Assembly (NCBI RefSeq): GCF_016746085.1
Contig: NZ_JAERTZ010000008.1
Coordinates: forward strand, 62,001-126,000
Origin: Zobellella iuensis
GTDB lineage: Bacteria > Pseudomonadota > Gammaproteobacteria > Enterobacterales > Aeromonadaceae
Direction: 5' to 3'
Length of the DNA: 64,000 bases
Shown: positions 24,384 to 33,098 of the stretch, piece after piece
Position numbering within the stretch: the first letter of the stretch is position 1
Layout of the letters: each line of letters opens with the position of its first letter
Translations under genes and position numbers: made by a program
The notes under the pieces: generated by a model
Told to the model about the DNA's origin: nothing
The model's input: the letters and a program-made list of their open reading frames with translations, nothing else
The model's database searches: none

Positions 24384-25913
24384 TCAGCTCTTGAGCGCTT
24401 CGCCGGCGCCGAGCCGCCCGGCCGCCGCGCCGTTGCTACCGCCCAGATCGGCGATCAGCTCACCTTTTTCCGCCCACTCCCGGCGCTCGGCCTCGCTGGC
24501 GCGCGGCGAAAACCAGCCGCAATACGCATAGGCGATGCCCAGTATCGGCGACAGCCAGCAGGCGAAGGCCAGGGGGATGTACAGCAGGTTCTCGATATTG
24601 CCTTCGGCGATGCCGAGCCCGAGCACGGCGATGACGAAGGCGCCGCCGGCATTCCAGGGGATCAGGGGGGAAACCAGGGTACCGCCTTCCTCGATGGCGC
24701 GGGACAGGTTCAGGGGCGAGTAGCCCATGCCCCGGTACACCGGCGCATACATCCGGCCCGGCAGGGCGATGGACAGGTAGGGGTCGCCGGCCACCAGGTT
24801 AGTGGCAACGGAAGTCCCTATCGCCGCCGTCTGCACCCCGGCAAAACCGCGTACCTTGCCGATGATCACCTTGATGATGGCTTCCAGGCAGCGGGTCTTT
24901 TCCAGGGCGCCGCCGAAGCCCAGCGCGATCAGCACCAGGGAGATGGTCCACATCATCGACTGGATGCCGCCCCGACTGAGCAGGCTGTCTATCTCGCCGA
25001 CGCCGGTGCTGATCGAATAGCCGCTGTTGCCGTAGGTGAAAATGTCATGCAGGCCCACGCCCTGCACCAGCATGGCGGCAGCCGAGCCGGCCAGCACGCC
25101 GGCAAACAGCGACGGGATCGGCGGCATGCGCTTGACCGCCAGCACGATAACCAGCAGCGCCGGCAGCAGCAGCCAGGGCGAGATCACGAAATTTTGCTGC
25201 AGGGAAGCGGTGATCGCGTTGATCTTGTCGAAGGAGGCGCTCTCCGGACCGATCAGGGAAAAACCGGCGAAGAGATAGATGACAAAGGCAACCAGCATGG
25301 CCGGGATGGTGGTCGGCAGCATGTTCTTGATATGGGAGAACAGATCGGTGCCGGTTACCGCCGGGGCCAGGTTGGTGGTATCCGACAGCGGCGAGATCTT
25401 GTCGCCGAAGAAGGCCCCGGACACCACGGCGCCGGCGGTCCAGTACATCGGGATGTCGAAGCCCGCCCCGATGCCCATCAGCGCCAGCCCCACGGTGCCG
25501 ACGGTGCCCCAGGAGGTGCCCAGCGCCAGTGACACGACCGAGCAGAGGATCATGGCCGCCGCCAGGAACAGCTGCGGCGAGAGCACGGTCAGGCCGTAAT
25601 AGATGAGGGTGGGGACGGTACCGCTGGCAATCCAGACCCCTATGGTCATGCCGACACAGATCAGCACCGACACGGACGGCAAGGAAACGTGGATAACGTG
25701 GAAGATGCCCTCCTCTATCTGGCGCCACCTCAGGCCGAGCGTGATGCCGAGCAAGGCGGTGATGGCCAGGCCGATGGCCAGGGGGATATGGGGCGTGAAG
25801 TCGCCGAAATAGAACAGCTGGACGCCCAGCACCAGCAGGGTGAGGACGATGGGGGTGAGTGCCAATGGCAGGCTCGGCAGTTTGCAATCTGTTGATGTTA
25901 TTGATTTATTCAT
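24384..25913 (-). CDS. NhaC-family sodium-coupled antiporter/carrier
   Basis: A 509-residue inner-membrane protein with about twelve hydrophobic segments, of the NhaC ion transporter family. Recognisable blocks are SLALGTSWGTVGTVGLALMG, GAFFGDKISPLSDTTNLAP, LGFGGALEKTRCLEAIIK and VAGDPYLSIALPGRMYAP. I place the start at 25913 (MNKSITSTDCK) with GGGAG upstream. Members exchange sodium for protons or organic ions (for example MleN, malate/lactate). Here it ends a leftward set with hglS and an aminotransferase, so uptake of lysine, pipecolate or aminoadipate is a reasonable guess, not shown. Confidence 0.82.
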   Translation of the reverse strand: MNKSITSTDCKLPSLPLALTPIVLTLLVLGVQLFYFGDFTPHIPLAIGLAITALLGITLGLRWRQIEEGIFHVIHVSLPSVSVLICVGMTIGVWIASGTVPTLIYYGLTVLSPQLFLAAAMILCSVVSLALGTSWGTVGTVGLALMGIGAGFDIPMYWTAGAVVSGAFFGDKISPLSDTTNLAPAVTGTDLFSHIKNMLPTTIPAMLVAFVIYLFAGFSLIGPESASFDKINAITASLQQNFVISPWLLLPALLVIVLAVKRMPPIPSLFAGVLAGSAAAMLVQGVGLHDIFTYGNSGYSISTGVGEIDSLLSRGGIQSMMWTISLVLIALGFGGALEKTRCLEAIIKVIIGKVRGFAGVQTAAIGTSVATNLVAGDPYLSIALPGRMYAPVYRGMGYSPLNLSRAIEEGGTLVSPLIPWNAGGAFVIAVLGLGIAEGNIENLLYIPLAFACWLSPILGIAYAYCGWFSPRASEAERREWAEKGELIADLGGSNGAAAGRLGAGEALKS

Positions 25914-26094
25914 ATTATTTCTCCCTGTGGAGTATCCACTCGATAGTCGGTTACGATCCCTGGGTTCACTGCCATCCAAGTGCAGCGGTATTGGGAACGG
26001 CGATTTAACTTGTGCTGTCGTTGCTTACCTCTTCGGTGTTGGTCTGAACAGGGGGAAAGAGACGGCATGGCCGCCCCCTTCCCCGTCATAGTGG

Positions 26095-27450
26095 TTATTG
26101 GGCCAATGCCTGCAGCGTCGCCCGGTAGGAGGACGACTCGCGCTCGGCGTAGAGCGCCAGTTCATCGATTACCGTCGCGCCCAGCGCCTGCTCGAAGGCG
26201 CCCCGGTTGGCATTACCCTCGTAGGCCTCGCTCTGGCCGCCGCCGAGATTGGACTGGAAAATGCCCGCCGCGCTCACCGGCAGAAAGTCCTCGTAAGTCA
26301 TCGGTTTGGCCGTGGCCAGGCCGCGTTCGATCAAGGCTTCCATGTCCCGGCTGTCCACGCCGGCGGCGGCTTTGCCGGCGGCCGTCGGCCGGTAGTCGAA
26401 GAAGGCCAGCCCCTGGCGGCGCAGCTGCGCCTCGTCATCGGGGAAGTCGGCGAACACCTCCGCCAGCACCTGCTGATGGCTGGCGTTGTCGAGCCCCGTC
26501 GTCCGCCCGCGCGACTCGGCAAGCAGCCGATCATAAAGCGCCCGCCCCTTGGCGGTCAGCGCAATGCCGCGCTGCTCTATCTCGCCGAAACGCGCGGTGT
26601 GGGAGCCCTGTTGTTCACCGGCGAAGCGAATGGCTTCATCCAGCGCCTTGAAACTGGTCTGGCGCAGCAGGATGGGGCAATTGCGGCGGGGCGGCCCCTC
26701 GATGACGTCCTTGGGGTCCATGCCCGCCGCCGGCATGCGCTGTTGTACCGCGTCGATATCGAGCGTGCGGGGGGTCAGGTGGTTGATGTGCGGGCCGCGA
26801 AAGCAGACCACGTCGGCGATCAGGCGATGCTCGGTGTGCAGGGCATGATAGGTGTCGAGGTCGACGGTAGCGTCCCGGTGCCAGCGAAAGGTCTCGATGG
26901 CCTCCGTCACAAAGCGCTCCGCCTGCGACTCGGTCAGCCCGCCCTGACGTTCGTGCGCATCGATCAATTCCCGCGCGCCCGGCGTGAAGATGTCCCGCGC
27001 GGCGAGGATGGCGGCGGCCCGCTCGCGCAGGTTGGGATCCTCGATAAGTTCCAGCCGCAACAGCGAGGTGAAGATGCGGAAGGGATTGCGGGCCAGGGCC
27101 GTGTCCTCTACCGGGCGGAAGGCGGTGGAATGCACCGGCACGCCGGCCTCGGAAAGATCGTAATAACCGACCGGATACATGCCCATCACCGCAAACAGGC
27201 GGCGCAACATGGCCAGCTCACCGGCGGTACCGACGCGAATGGCGCCATGGCGTTCGACGCCGAGCCGCTCCAGCTCGCCGCCCTCCGCCAGGCGTTGCGC
27301 CAGGGCGGGATGGTTGGCGAGGGTTTCCCGGTTCACCTGCTCCACCAGCTCGAGCAGGGTGGCGTATTGCGGCACCTCGGCCTGGTACATGGCCGACATG
27401 GCGCCGGCAAAGCGGTCGCGGATCTCGTCACAGGATAAATAGGTGGTCAT
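26095..27450 (-). CDS. hglS: 2-oxoadipate dioxygenase/decarboxylase (D-2-hydroxyglutarate synthase, DUF1338)
   Basis: A 451-residue cytosolic Fe(II) enzyme converting 2-oxoadipate to D-2-hydroxyglutarate, the last dedicated step of lysine catabolism described in Pseudomonas putida (PP_5260, HglS). The metal and substrate residues fit: His68 and Arg72 in RHGAIRVGTAGEL, His224 in GPHINHLTPRTLD and Glu292 in FGEIEQRG, each two positions lower than the published His70, Arg74, His226 and Glu294 as I remember them. It follows the aminotransferase by 86 bp and belongs to the aminotransferase-hglS-nhaC set. Length is normal. Confidence 0.92.
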   Translation of the reverse strand: MTTYLSCDEIRDRFAGAMSAMYQAEVPQYATLLELVEQVNRETLANHPALAQRLAEGGELERLGVERHGAIRVGTAGELAMLRRLFAVMGMYPVGYYDLSEAGVPVHSTAFRPVEDTALARNPFRIFTSLLRLELIEDPNLRERAAAILAARDIFTPGARELIDAHERQGGLTESQAERFVTEAIETFRWHRDATVDLDTYHALHTEHRLIADVVCFRGPHINHLTPRTLDIDAVQQRMPAAGMDPKDVIEGPPRRNCPILLRQTSFKALDEAIRFAGEQQGSHTARFGEIEQRGIALTAKGRALYDRLLAESRGRTTGLDNASHQQVLAEVFADFPDDEAQLRRQGLAFFDYRPTAAGKAAAGVDSRDMEALIERGLATAKPMTYEDFLPVSAAGIFQSNLGGGQSEAYEGNANRGAFEQALGATVIDELALYAERESSSYRATLQALAQ

Positions 27451-27536
27451 GCTTCATTCGTCTCCGTTGTTCCTATCGGGATGACATTGCTGTCTTGGGT
27501 AAATCGGGGTTGTCCATCGTGCGCCCAGCCGGGCTA

Positions 27537-28790
27537 TCATGGGCGCAGCGTCTCCAGCGCCCGCTCCAGGCAGGCCAGCCCTTCAGCCAGCACCTCTGGC
27601 TCGGTGGTCAATGGCGGCAACAAGCGCAGGACGTTGCGGCGACGACCGCTCGGCATCAGCAGCACTCCCAGTTCCCGGCCCGCATCCAGCAGGGCCGCCA
27701 GATGCTCGCTGCCCGTGGCGTTGGCGGTGTCTTCGAAAACGATGCCGCGCATGGCGCCGATCCCGGTCAGCCGGCCCAGCATGGGGTAGCGCCCCGAGGC
27801 CCGCCAGGCCTGGTATGCCGCCAGAGTGGCCCGCTCCTGGCGCGCACCCCACAAGCGCAGTTGCTGCTCGCTCATCAGATCCATCACTACCCGGGCCGCG
27901 GCACAGGCCAGGGCGTTGCCCGAATAGGTGCCGCCCAGCCCGCCCTTGGGCAGGGCATCCATCAGTTCCGCCCGGCCGGCCACCGCCGCCAGCGGCAGCC
28001 CGGACGCCATGCTTTTGCCCATCAGCAACAGATCCGGCTCCACCCCGAGGTGGGAAAAGGCGAAGCGGCTGCCGGTGCGGCCGAAGCCCGACTGGATTTC
28101 GTCGAAGACCAGCAGGATGTCGTGGGCATCGCAGAGCGCGCGCAGGCGGGCGGCGAAATCGGCACACAGCAGGCGGAAGCCGCCCTCGCCCTGCACCGGC
28201 TCGACGATGATGCAGGCCACCTCTTCCGGCGGCAGTTCGACCTCGAACAGGCGCGCCAGCGCCGCCATGGCCTGATCGGCGCCAACATCGCTATCGCGGC
28301 TCGGGAAGGGCAGGTGGTACACCGGACCGGGCAAGGCGCCGAGACGATGCTTGTATGGCTTGACCTTGCCGTTCAGGTTCAGCGCCGCCAGGGTACGGCC
28401 ATGGAAACCGTCGTCGAAGGCGATCACCCCCTGCCGGCCGGTGGCGGCACGGGCCACCTTGAGGGCGTTTTCGGTCGCTTCGGCGCCGCTGTTGGTCAGC
28501 ATGCACGACAGCGGGTAGGACACCGGCACGAACTCGGCCAGTTGCCGGGCCACCGCCAGGTAACCGCGGTGCGGCACCGCGTTGAAGGCGGAATGGAGCA
28601 GCTTGTCGCTCTGGGCCCGAATCGCCTCGACTACCGCCGGATGGCCATGTCCCAGGTTGAGCACACCGATGCCGCCGACGAAATCGATGTAGCGCTTGCC
28701 CTGCTCATCCCAAACCTCGGCATTGCGGCCGCGTTCCATGCAGATGGGGTGGATCACGCCGAGCGACTGGCTGATGCATGCTAAATCCAT
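27537..28790 (-). CDS. Class III aminotransferase, probable 2-aminoadipate transaminase
   Basis: A 417-residue PLP enzyme of fold type I. LTNSGAEATENALKVAR binds the phosphate, Asp230 in LLVFDEIQSGFGRTG contacts the PLP nitrogen and Lys259 in LLLMGKSMASGLPL forms the Schiff base. SLGVIHPICMERGRNAEVWD and YIDFVGGIGVLNLGHGHP resemble P. putida PP_4108, which converts L-2-aminoadipate to 2-oxoadipate. Its position directly upstream of hglS, which consumes 2-oxoadipate, supports this over GABA transaminase. The promoter region holds repeated CCAATTCAT sites. Confidence 0.83.
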   Translation of the reverse strand: MDLACISQSLGVIHPICMERGRNAEVWDEQGKRYIDFVGGIGVLNLGHGHPAVVEAIRAQSDKLLHSAFNAVPHRGYLAVARQLAEFVPVSYPLSCMLTNSGAEATENALKVARAATGRQGVIAFDDGFHGRTLAALNLNGKVKPYKHRLGALPGPVYHLPFPSRDSDVGADQAMAALARLFEVELPPEEVACIIVEPVQGEGGFRLLCADFAARLRALCDAHDILLVFDEIQSGFGRTGSRFAFSHLGVEPDLLLMGKSMASGLPLAAVAGRAELMDALPKGGLGGTYSGNALACAAARVVMDLMSEQQLRLWGARQERATLAAYQAWRASGRYPMLGRLTGIGAMRGIVFEDTANATGSEHLAALLDAGRELGVLLMPSGRRRNVLRLLPPLTTEPEVLAEGLACLERALETLRP

Positions 28791-28870
28791 ATAGGGTCCC
28801 CGTTAACTCCTGAAGAAAGAGGTAACGATAAAAACAGACCCCGCCATGGGCCGCAAACGAAAAAAAAGGA

Positions 28871-28972
28871 CCAATTCATTCCAAAAAATAATGAATTGGT
28901 TGATAGGTTGTTTTTTGTCCATCCGTTCAGGCACTTGGTGTGAAAGCGGACAACTCCTAGAACATGAATTGG
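28871..28972. promoter_or_regulatory. CCAATTCAT operator cluster upstream of the aminotransferase
   Basis: CCAATTCATT (28871-28880) and AATGAATTGG (28890-28899) are 10-bp arms around a 9-nt A-rich spacer, about 80 nt upstream of the aminotransferase start. A further half site, ATGAATTGG, is at 28964-28972. This fits a LysR-type site, probably for the LysR encoded just upstream. Confidence 0.55.
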
Positions 28973-29014
28973 AGGAATGTGATGACGGTGGCCGACGCCT
29001 GTCTCCTTCTGCCT

Positions 29015-29899
29015 TTATCGATGTTCCAGTATCCATTCGATAAAGTTTTTTACCTTGCCGACGTCGGCCTTGTGCTCCGGATAGGCCAGGTAATAGGCGT
29101 TGCGGCTGCGTAGCGAGAATGGCCAGGGGATGACCAGTTGCCCGGCCTGCAGCTCCTCCTCGGCCAGGAAGCGTGGCACCAGCGCAACGCCGCACCCCGA
29201 ACGGGCCGCCTGCAGAGACATATAGAAGGTGTCGAAGCGTGGTCCGTGGTAGCTGTGGCTGGTGTAGCGCTCCTGGCCTTCAAACCAGTCGTGCCAGGCC
29301 TCGGGGCGCGTCGCCTGCTGCAGCAGCACCAGCCGGGTCAGCTCCAAGGGGTCCTGAATGCCTTCCGCGGGAATAACGGACGGCGAACAGACCGCCACCA
29401 TTTCTTCATCCAGCAGCTTGAGGCATTCGGCTTTCGGCCAGGAGCCCTGGCCGAAAAAGAAGGCGACGTCGATGCGCTCCTCCTCGAAGTCGAACGGCTC
29501 CGTCCTGTTGTTGATGTTCAGGTAGACGTCGGGATGCCGGAAACGGAAGCCGTTGAGCCGGGGGATCAGCCAGCGCGCACCGAAGGTCGGCAGGGTGGTG
29601 ACGTTGAGCACCTCGCTCTGGCCGCCGTAGGACTGCATGTAGCGCGTCGACATCTCGACCTGGGTCAGGATCTTGCGCACCTCGGTCAGGTAGAGCGAGC
29701 CCTCCGGAGTAAGCTGGAGCCGCTTGCGTACCCGGCGGAAAAGCGGGTGCTCGAGGAGCGACTCGAGCTGGGCCACCTGCTTGCTCACGGCGCTCTGGGT
29801 CAGGCTGAGTTCCACCGCCGCGCGCGTGAAGCTCAAATGACGTGCCGAGGCTTCGAAGCACTGCATGGCGGAGAGGGAAGGCAGATGGCGACGATTCAT
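29015..29899 (-). CDS. LysR-family regulator of the pipecolate/aminoadipate cluster
   Basis: A 294-residue LysR protein of the GcvA type. The helix-turn-helix is within MNRRHLPSLSAMQCFEASARHLSFTRAAVELSLTQSAVSKQV written here in two parts (residues 1-20 and 21-42), then LFRRVRKRLQLTPEGSLYL. The effector domain has TLPTFGARWLIPRLNGFRFRHP and GVALVPRFLAEEELQAG. A TTG at 29917 would add six residues; I prefer the ATG at 29899. The gene lies between amaB (divergent) and the aminotransferase-hglS operon, as PP_5259 lies between amaB and hglS in P. putida. Control of both sides is likely. Confidence 0.87.
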   Translation of the reverse strand: MNRRHLPSLSAMQCFEASARHLSFTRAAVELSLTQSAVSKQVAQLESLLEHPLFRRVRKRLQLTPEGSLYLTEVRKILTQVEMSTRYMQSYGGQSEVLNVTTLPTFGARWLIPRLNGFRFRHPDVYLNINNRTEPFDFEEERIDVAFFFGQGSWPKAECLKLLDEEMVAVCSPSVIPAEGIQDPLELTRLVLLQQATRPEAWHDWFEGQERYTSHSYHGPRFDTFYMSLQAARSGCGVALVPRFLAEEELQAGQLVIPWPFSLRSRNAYYLAYPEHKADVGKVKNFIEWILEHR

Positions 29900-29951
29900 G
29901 CTTGGGACCCAAATCAAGAAAAAATGGAATGATATCGTTATAAAGCGTCGT

Positions 29952-29965
29952 TTGATCTAGATCAA
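29952..29965. promoter_or_regulatory. FNR/Anr-type box upstream of amaB
   Basis: TTGATCTAGATCAA is a perfect match to the FNR/Anr consensus TTGAT-N4-ATCAA. It is centred about 66 nt before the amaB start and about 60 nt from the LysR start, so it could make either gene respond to oxygen. Confidence 0.6.
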
Positions 29966-30024
29966 GCCCGAAGGCAATACTGCCGGTGTTGTCTATCAAT
30001 CTGGAAACATCATTAGGAGGATGA

Positions 30025-31518
30025 ATGATTGACACCATTATGCAGCGCCTGGGCGTAGCCGAGTCTTTGTATCGCCAGGGGGATTACCCCGTTACCTCTC
30101 CCACCGACGGCGCCGAAATCGGCCGGCTCAGTTTTGAATCCGCCGAGGTGGTGGACGCCCGCATCGAACGTGCCCAGGTTGCCTTTGCAGCCTGGCGCCA
30201 GGTGCCCGCGCCGCGCCGGGGCGAGCTGGTCCGCCTGTTTGGTGAACAGCTGCGCCGCCACAAGGATGACTTGGGCGCCCTGGTCACCCTGGAGTGCGGC
30301 AAAATCCTGCAGGAGGGCCTGGGTGAGGTTCAGGAGATGATCGATATCTGCGACCTCGCCGTCGGCCAGTCCCGCCAGTTGTACGGCCTGACCATCGCCT
30401 CCGAGCGCCCCGGCCACCATATGCGCGAAAGCTGGCATCCGCTGGGCCCCATCGGCCTGGTCACCGCCTTCAACTTCCCGATGGCGCCCTGGGCCTGGAA
30501 TGCCGCCCTGGCACTGGTGTGCGGCAACAGCCTGCTGTGGAAGCCGTCCGAGAAGACCCCGCTCAGCGCCCTCGCCTGCCAGGCCCTGCTGGAGCGGGCC
30601 ATGGCCGAGTTCGGTGCAGATGCGCCTGACGATCTCAGCCAGGTCATCATCGGTGGCCGCGAGGCCGGCGAAAGGCTGACCGACTCTCACCAGGTGCCCC
30701 TGATCAGCGCCACCGGCAGCACCCGCATGGGCCGCGAAATCGCGCCCCGCGTCGCCGCCCGTTTCGGCCGCAGCATCCTCGAACTCGGCGGCAACAACGC
30801 CATGATCCTGGCCCCCAGCGCCGATCTCGACATGGCGGTGCGCGCCATCCTCTTCTCCGCCGTGGGCACGGCCGGACAGCGCTGCACCACCCTGCGCCGC
30901 CTGATCGTCCACCAATCACTGCGCGACGAAGTAATAGCACGGCTGAAGAAGGCCTATGCAGGCATCAGCATCGGCAACCCGATGGAAGGCAACCTGGTAG
31001 GTCCGCTGATCGATGCCCAGGCGTTCGACCAGATGCAATCTGTCCTGACCCAGGCGCGCCAGCGCGGCGCCACCGTGTTCGGCGGCGGGCGGCAACTGGC
31101 CGACGTCTACCCCAATGGCTACTACGTGGCGCCCGCCATCGTCGAGGTCGAGCGCCAGGACGATCTGGTCAGGAGCGAGACCTTCGCCCCCATCCTCTAC
31201 GTGCTGAGCTATCGCGAGTTCGACGAGGCCCTGGCCATGAACAACGACGTGCCCCAGGGCCTGTCTTCCTGTATTTTCACCACCGATGTGCGCGAGGCGG
31301 AAGCCTTCGTCTCCGATATGGGCAGCGACTGCGGCATCGCCAACGTTAACATAGGCCCGAGCGGTGCCGAGATCGGCGGCGCCTTCGGCGGCGAGAAGGA
31401 AACCGGCGGCGGCCGCGAGTCGGGCTCGGACGTGTGGAAGATCTATATGCGGCGCCAGACCAACACCGTCAACTACTCCCGCGAACTGCCCCTGGCCCAG
31501 GGCATCAAGTTCGACTGA
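30025..31518 (+). CDS. amaB: L-alpha-aminoadipate-6-semialdehyde dehydrogenase (piperideine-6-carboxylate dehydrogenase)
   Basis: A 497-residue NAD(P)-dependent aldehyde dehydrogenase of the ALDH7/AmaB type, oxidising the open form of piperideine-6-carboxylate to L-2-aminoadipate. Catalytic Cys287 lies in GTAGQRCTTLRRL and Glu253 in ILELGGNNAM; TAFNFPMAPWAWNAALAL and the AmaB/ALDH7-like C-terminal GGEKETGGGRESGSDVWK fit. AGGAGG precedes the ATG by four bases. It is divergent from the LysR gene and followed by amaA after 170 bp. The cluster gives a full route from pipecolate to 2-hydroxyglutarate. Confidence 0.92.
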   Translation: MIDTIMQRLGVAESLYRQGDYPVTSPTDGAEIGRLSFESAEVVDARIERAQVAFAAWRQVPAPRRGELVRLFGEQLRRHKDDLGALVTLECGKILQEGLGEVQEMIDICDLAVGQSRQLYGLTIASERPGHHMRESWHPLGPIGLVTAFNFPMAPWAWNAALALVCGNSLLWKPSEKTPLSALACQALLERAMAEFGADAPDDLSQVIIGGREAGERLTDSHQVPLISATGSTRMGREIAPRVAARFGRSILELGGNNAMILAPSADLDMAVRAILFSAVGTAGQRCTTLRRLIVHQSLRDEVIARLKKAYAGISIGNPMEGNLVGPLIDAQAFDQMQSVLTQARQRGATVFGGGRQLADVYPNGYYVAPAIVEVERQDDLVRSETFAPILYVLSYREFDEALAMNNDVPQGLSSCIFTTDVREAEAFVSDMGSDCGIANVNIGPSGAEIGGAFGGEKETGGGRESGSDVWKIYMRRQTNTVNYSRELPLAQGIKFD

Positions 31519-31688
31519 CGCCCTGGCAATTGCGTTACGGAATAACTAGGGACATGATCCCGGGAACAGTGGCGCGACCCGCGTCGAACACCGGGCTCAT
31601 GGCCGGGAAGCCTGGCTGTCGCTTGCGACTCGCCGGGTTTTCGCACTCTCTATCCTGCACAAGGGGAGATCGACATAAGGAGGTATGC

Positions 31689-32969
31689 ATGAAAGAGAGA
31701 TGCCTGTGGCATGACACTTCACCCGAGCCGGCGCCGGCGCTGGCTCCCCTGCAGGACCATCACACCACAGAGGTGGTGGTCATAGGCGGCGGTATCACCG
31801 GGCTCAGCACCGCCCTCCACCTGGCCGAGGCCGGGGTGGCGGTAATCCTGATCGAGGCGAGCGAGATCCCCACCGGCGGCTCGGGCCGCAACGTGGGCCT
31901 GGTCAATGCCGGGCTGTGGATACCGCCGGACGACATCATCAAGACCCTGGGCGAGGAAGACGGCGAACGCGCCAACACCCTGCTCGGCGGTGCCCCGGCG
32001 GAGGTCTTTGCGCTGATCGAACGCCACGGCATCGCATGCAACGCCACCCGTACCGGCAACCTGCACCTGGCCCACAACGCCAAGGGCGAACAGGAGCTGG
32101 CGCGCCGGCTTGCCCAGTTCCAGCGCCGCGGCGCCCCCGTGGAACTGCTTGAAGACGAAGCCTGCCACCAACAGGTGGGCACCCGGCGCATCCGGCGGGC
32201 CCTGCTCGACCACCGCGCCGGCACCCTCAACCCCGCTGCCTATACCCGGGGCCTGGCCCGGGCGGCGATGGCGGCCGGTGTGCGCCTGCATACCCAGAGC
32301 CCCGCCACCGGTATCAGCCGCCAAGGGGACGACTGGCAGGTGATGACACCCCAAGGCAGCATCCGGGCGCCCCGGGTGGTCATCGCCACCAACGCCTATA
32401 CCGAAGATCACTGGAACCAGGTGCGCGACCATTTCTTTGCCGGCTACTACTTCCAGGTGGCGTCCCGCCCCCTGCCGGAAGCACTCGCCGGCGATATCCT
32501 GCCCGGCCGGCAGGGCGCCTGGGATACCCGCATGGTGCTGAGCAGCATCCGGCGTGACGCCGAGGGCCGCCTGCTGCTGGGCAGCCTGGGCCGCGGGGAC
32601 GGCAAACCCTTGCCTTACCTGCGCTGCTGGGCCGATCGGGTGCAGCAGCACTACTTTCCGCAACTGGGCCGGCTCGAATGGGAATGCACCTGGACCGGAC
32701 GGATCGCCTTTACGCCGGAACACACCCTGCGCCTGTTCGAGCCGGCGCCGGGCATAGTGGCGGTGACCGGCTACAATGGCCGCGGCGTCACCACCGGCAC
32801 CATTGTCGGCAAGGGGTTCGCCCGCTACCTGACCACCGGCGATGACGCCCTGTTGCCGTTGCCGATCCGCAGCCACCAAGCGATACGCGCAAAGTCGCTG
32901 TTGAGCGCCGGTTACGAAAGCGGCTTCACCCTCTACCATACCGGGCAGTGCCTGCGCCTGGTGAGCTGA
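31689..32969 (+). CDS. amaA: FAD-dependent L-pipecolate oxidase
   Basis: A 426-residue DAO-family flavoprotein. The FAD motif VVVIGGGITGLSTALHLAEA is at residues 29-48, GGSGRNVGLVNAGLWIPPDD follows, and the C-terminal FAD contact is GIVAVTGYNGRGVTTGTIVG. It resembles P. putida AmaA, which oxidises L-pipecolate to piperideine-6-carboxylate for AmaB. AAGGAGG sits five bases before the ATG at 31689; longer upstream readings overlap amaB and are rejected. Amine oxidases such as PuuB are relatives, but the amaB/hglS context decides. Confidence 0.87.
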   Translation: MKERCLWHDTSPEPAPALAPLQDHHTTEVVVIGGGITGLSTALHLAEAGVAVILIEASEIPTGGSGRNVGLVNAGLWIPPDDIIKTLGEEDGERANTLLGGAPAEVFALIERHGIACNATRTGNLHLAHNAKGEQELARRLAQFQRRGAPVELLEDEACHQQVGTRRIRRALLDHRAGTLNPAAYTRGLARAAMAAGVRLHTQSPATGISRQGDDWQVMTPQGSIRAPRVVIATNAYTEDHWNQVRDHFFAGYYFQVASRPLPEALAGDILPGRQGAWDTRMVLSSIRRDAEGRLLLGSLGRGDGKPLPYLRCWADRVQQHYFPQLGRLEWECTWTGRIAFTPEHTLRLFEPAPGIVAVTGYNGRGVTTGTIVGKGFARYLTTGDDALLPLPIRSHQAIRAKSLLSAGYESGFTLYHTGQCLRLVS

Positions 32970-32984
32970 GGCTTAATGATGGCC

Positions 32985-33018
32985 GGGCATTCCGTTCGGG
33001 GCTCCAGCCGGAATGCCC
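32985..33018. terminator. Hairpin between amaA and the TOPRIM gene
   Basis: GGGCATTCCG (32985-32994) and CGGAATGCCC (33009-33018) form perfect 10-bp arms between convergent genes. There is no long T-run. The left half with flank, TGATGGCCGGGCATTCC (32977-32993), recurs exactly at 23943-23959 beside the left direct repeat. Confidence 0.6.
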
Positions 33019-33098
33019 GCTTCACCCTCAGGGCCTGGTTGAGGTGGCGGCGCATCAGGGCGGCGGATGCTTCGGCGGTTCAGGAGGTATGACGTCGA

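Noticed and set aside
23962-24384. 140-codon minus-strand ORF over the left direct repeat
   Set aside because: It is in a different frame from both remnants and has no similarity of its own; the sequence is explained by the duplicated hydrolase and mmsA ends.
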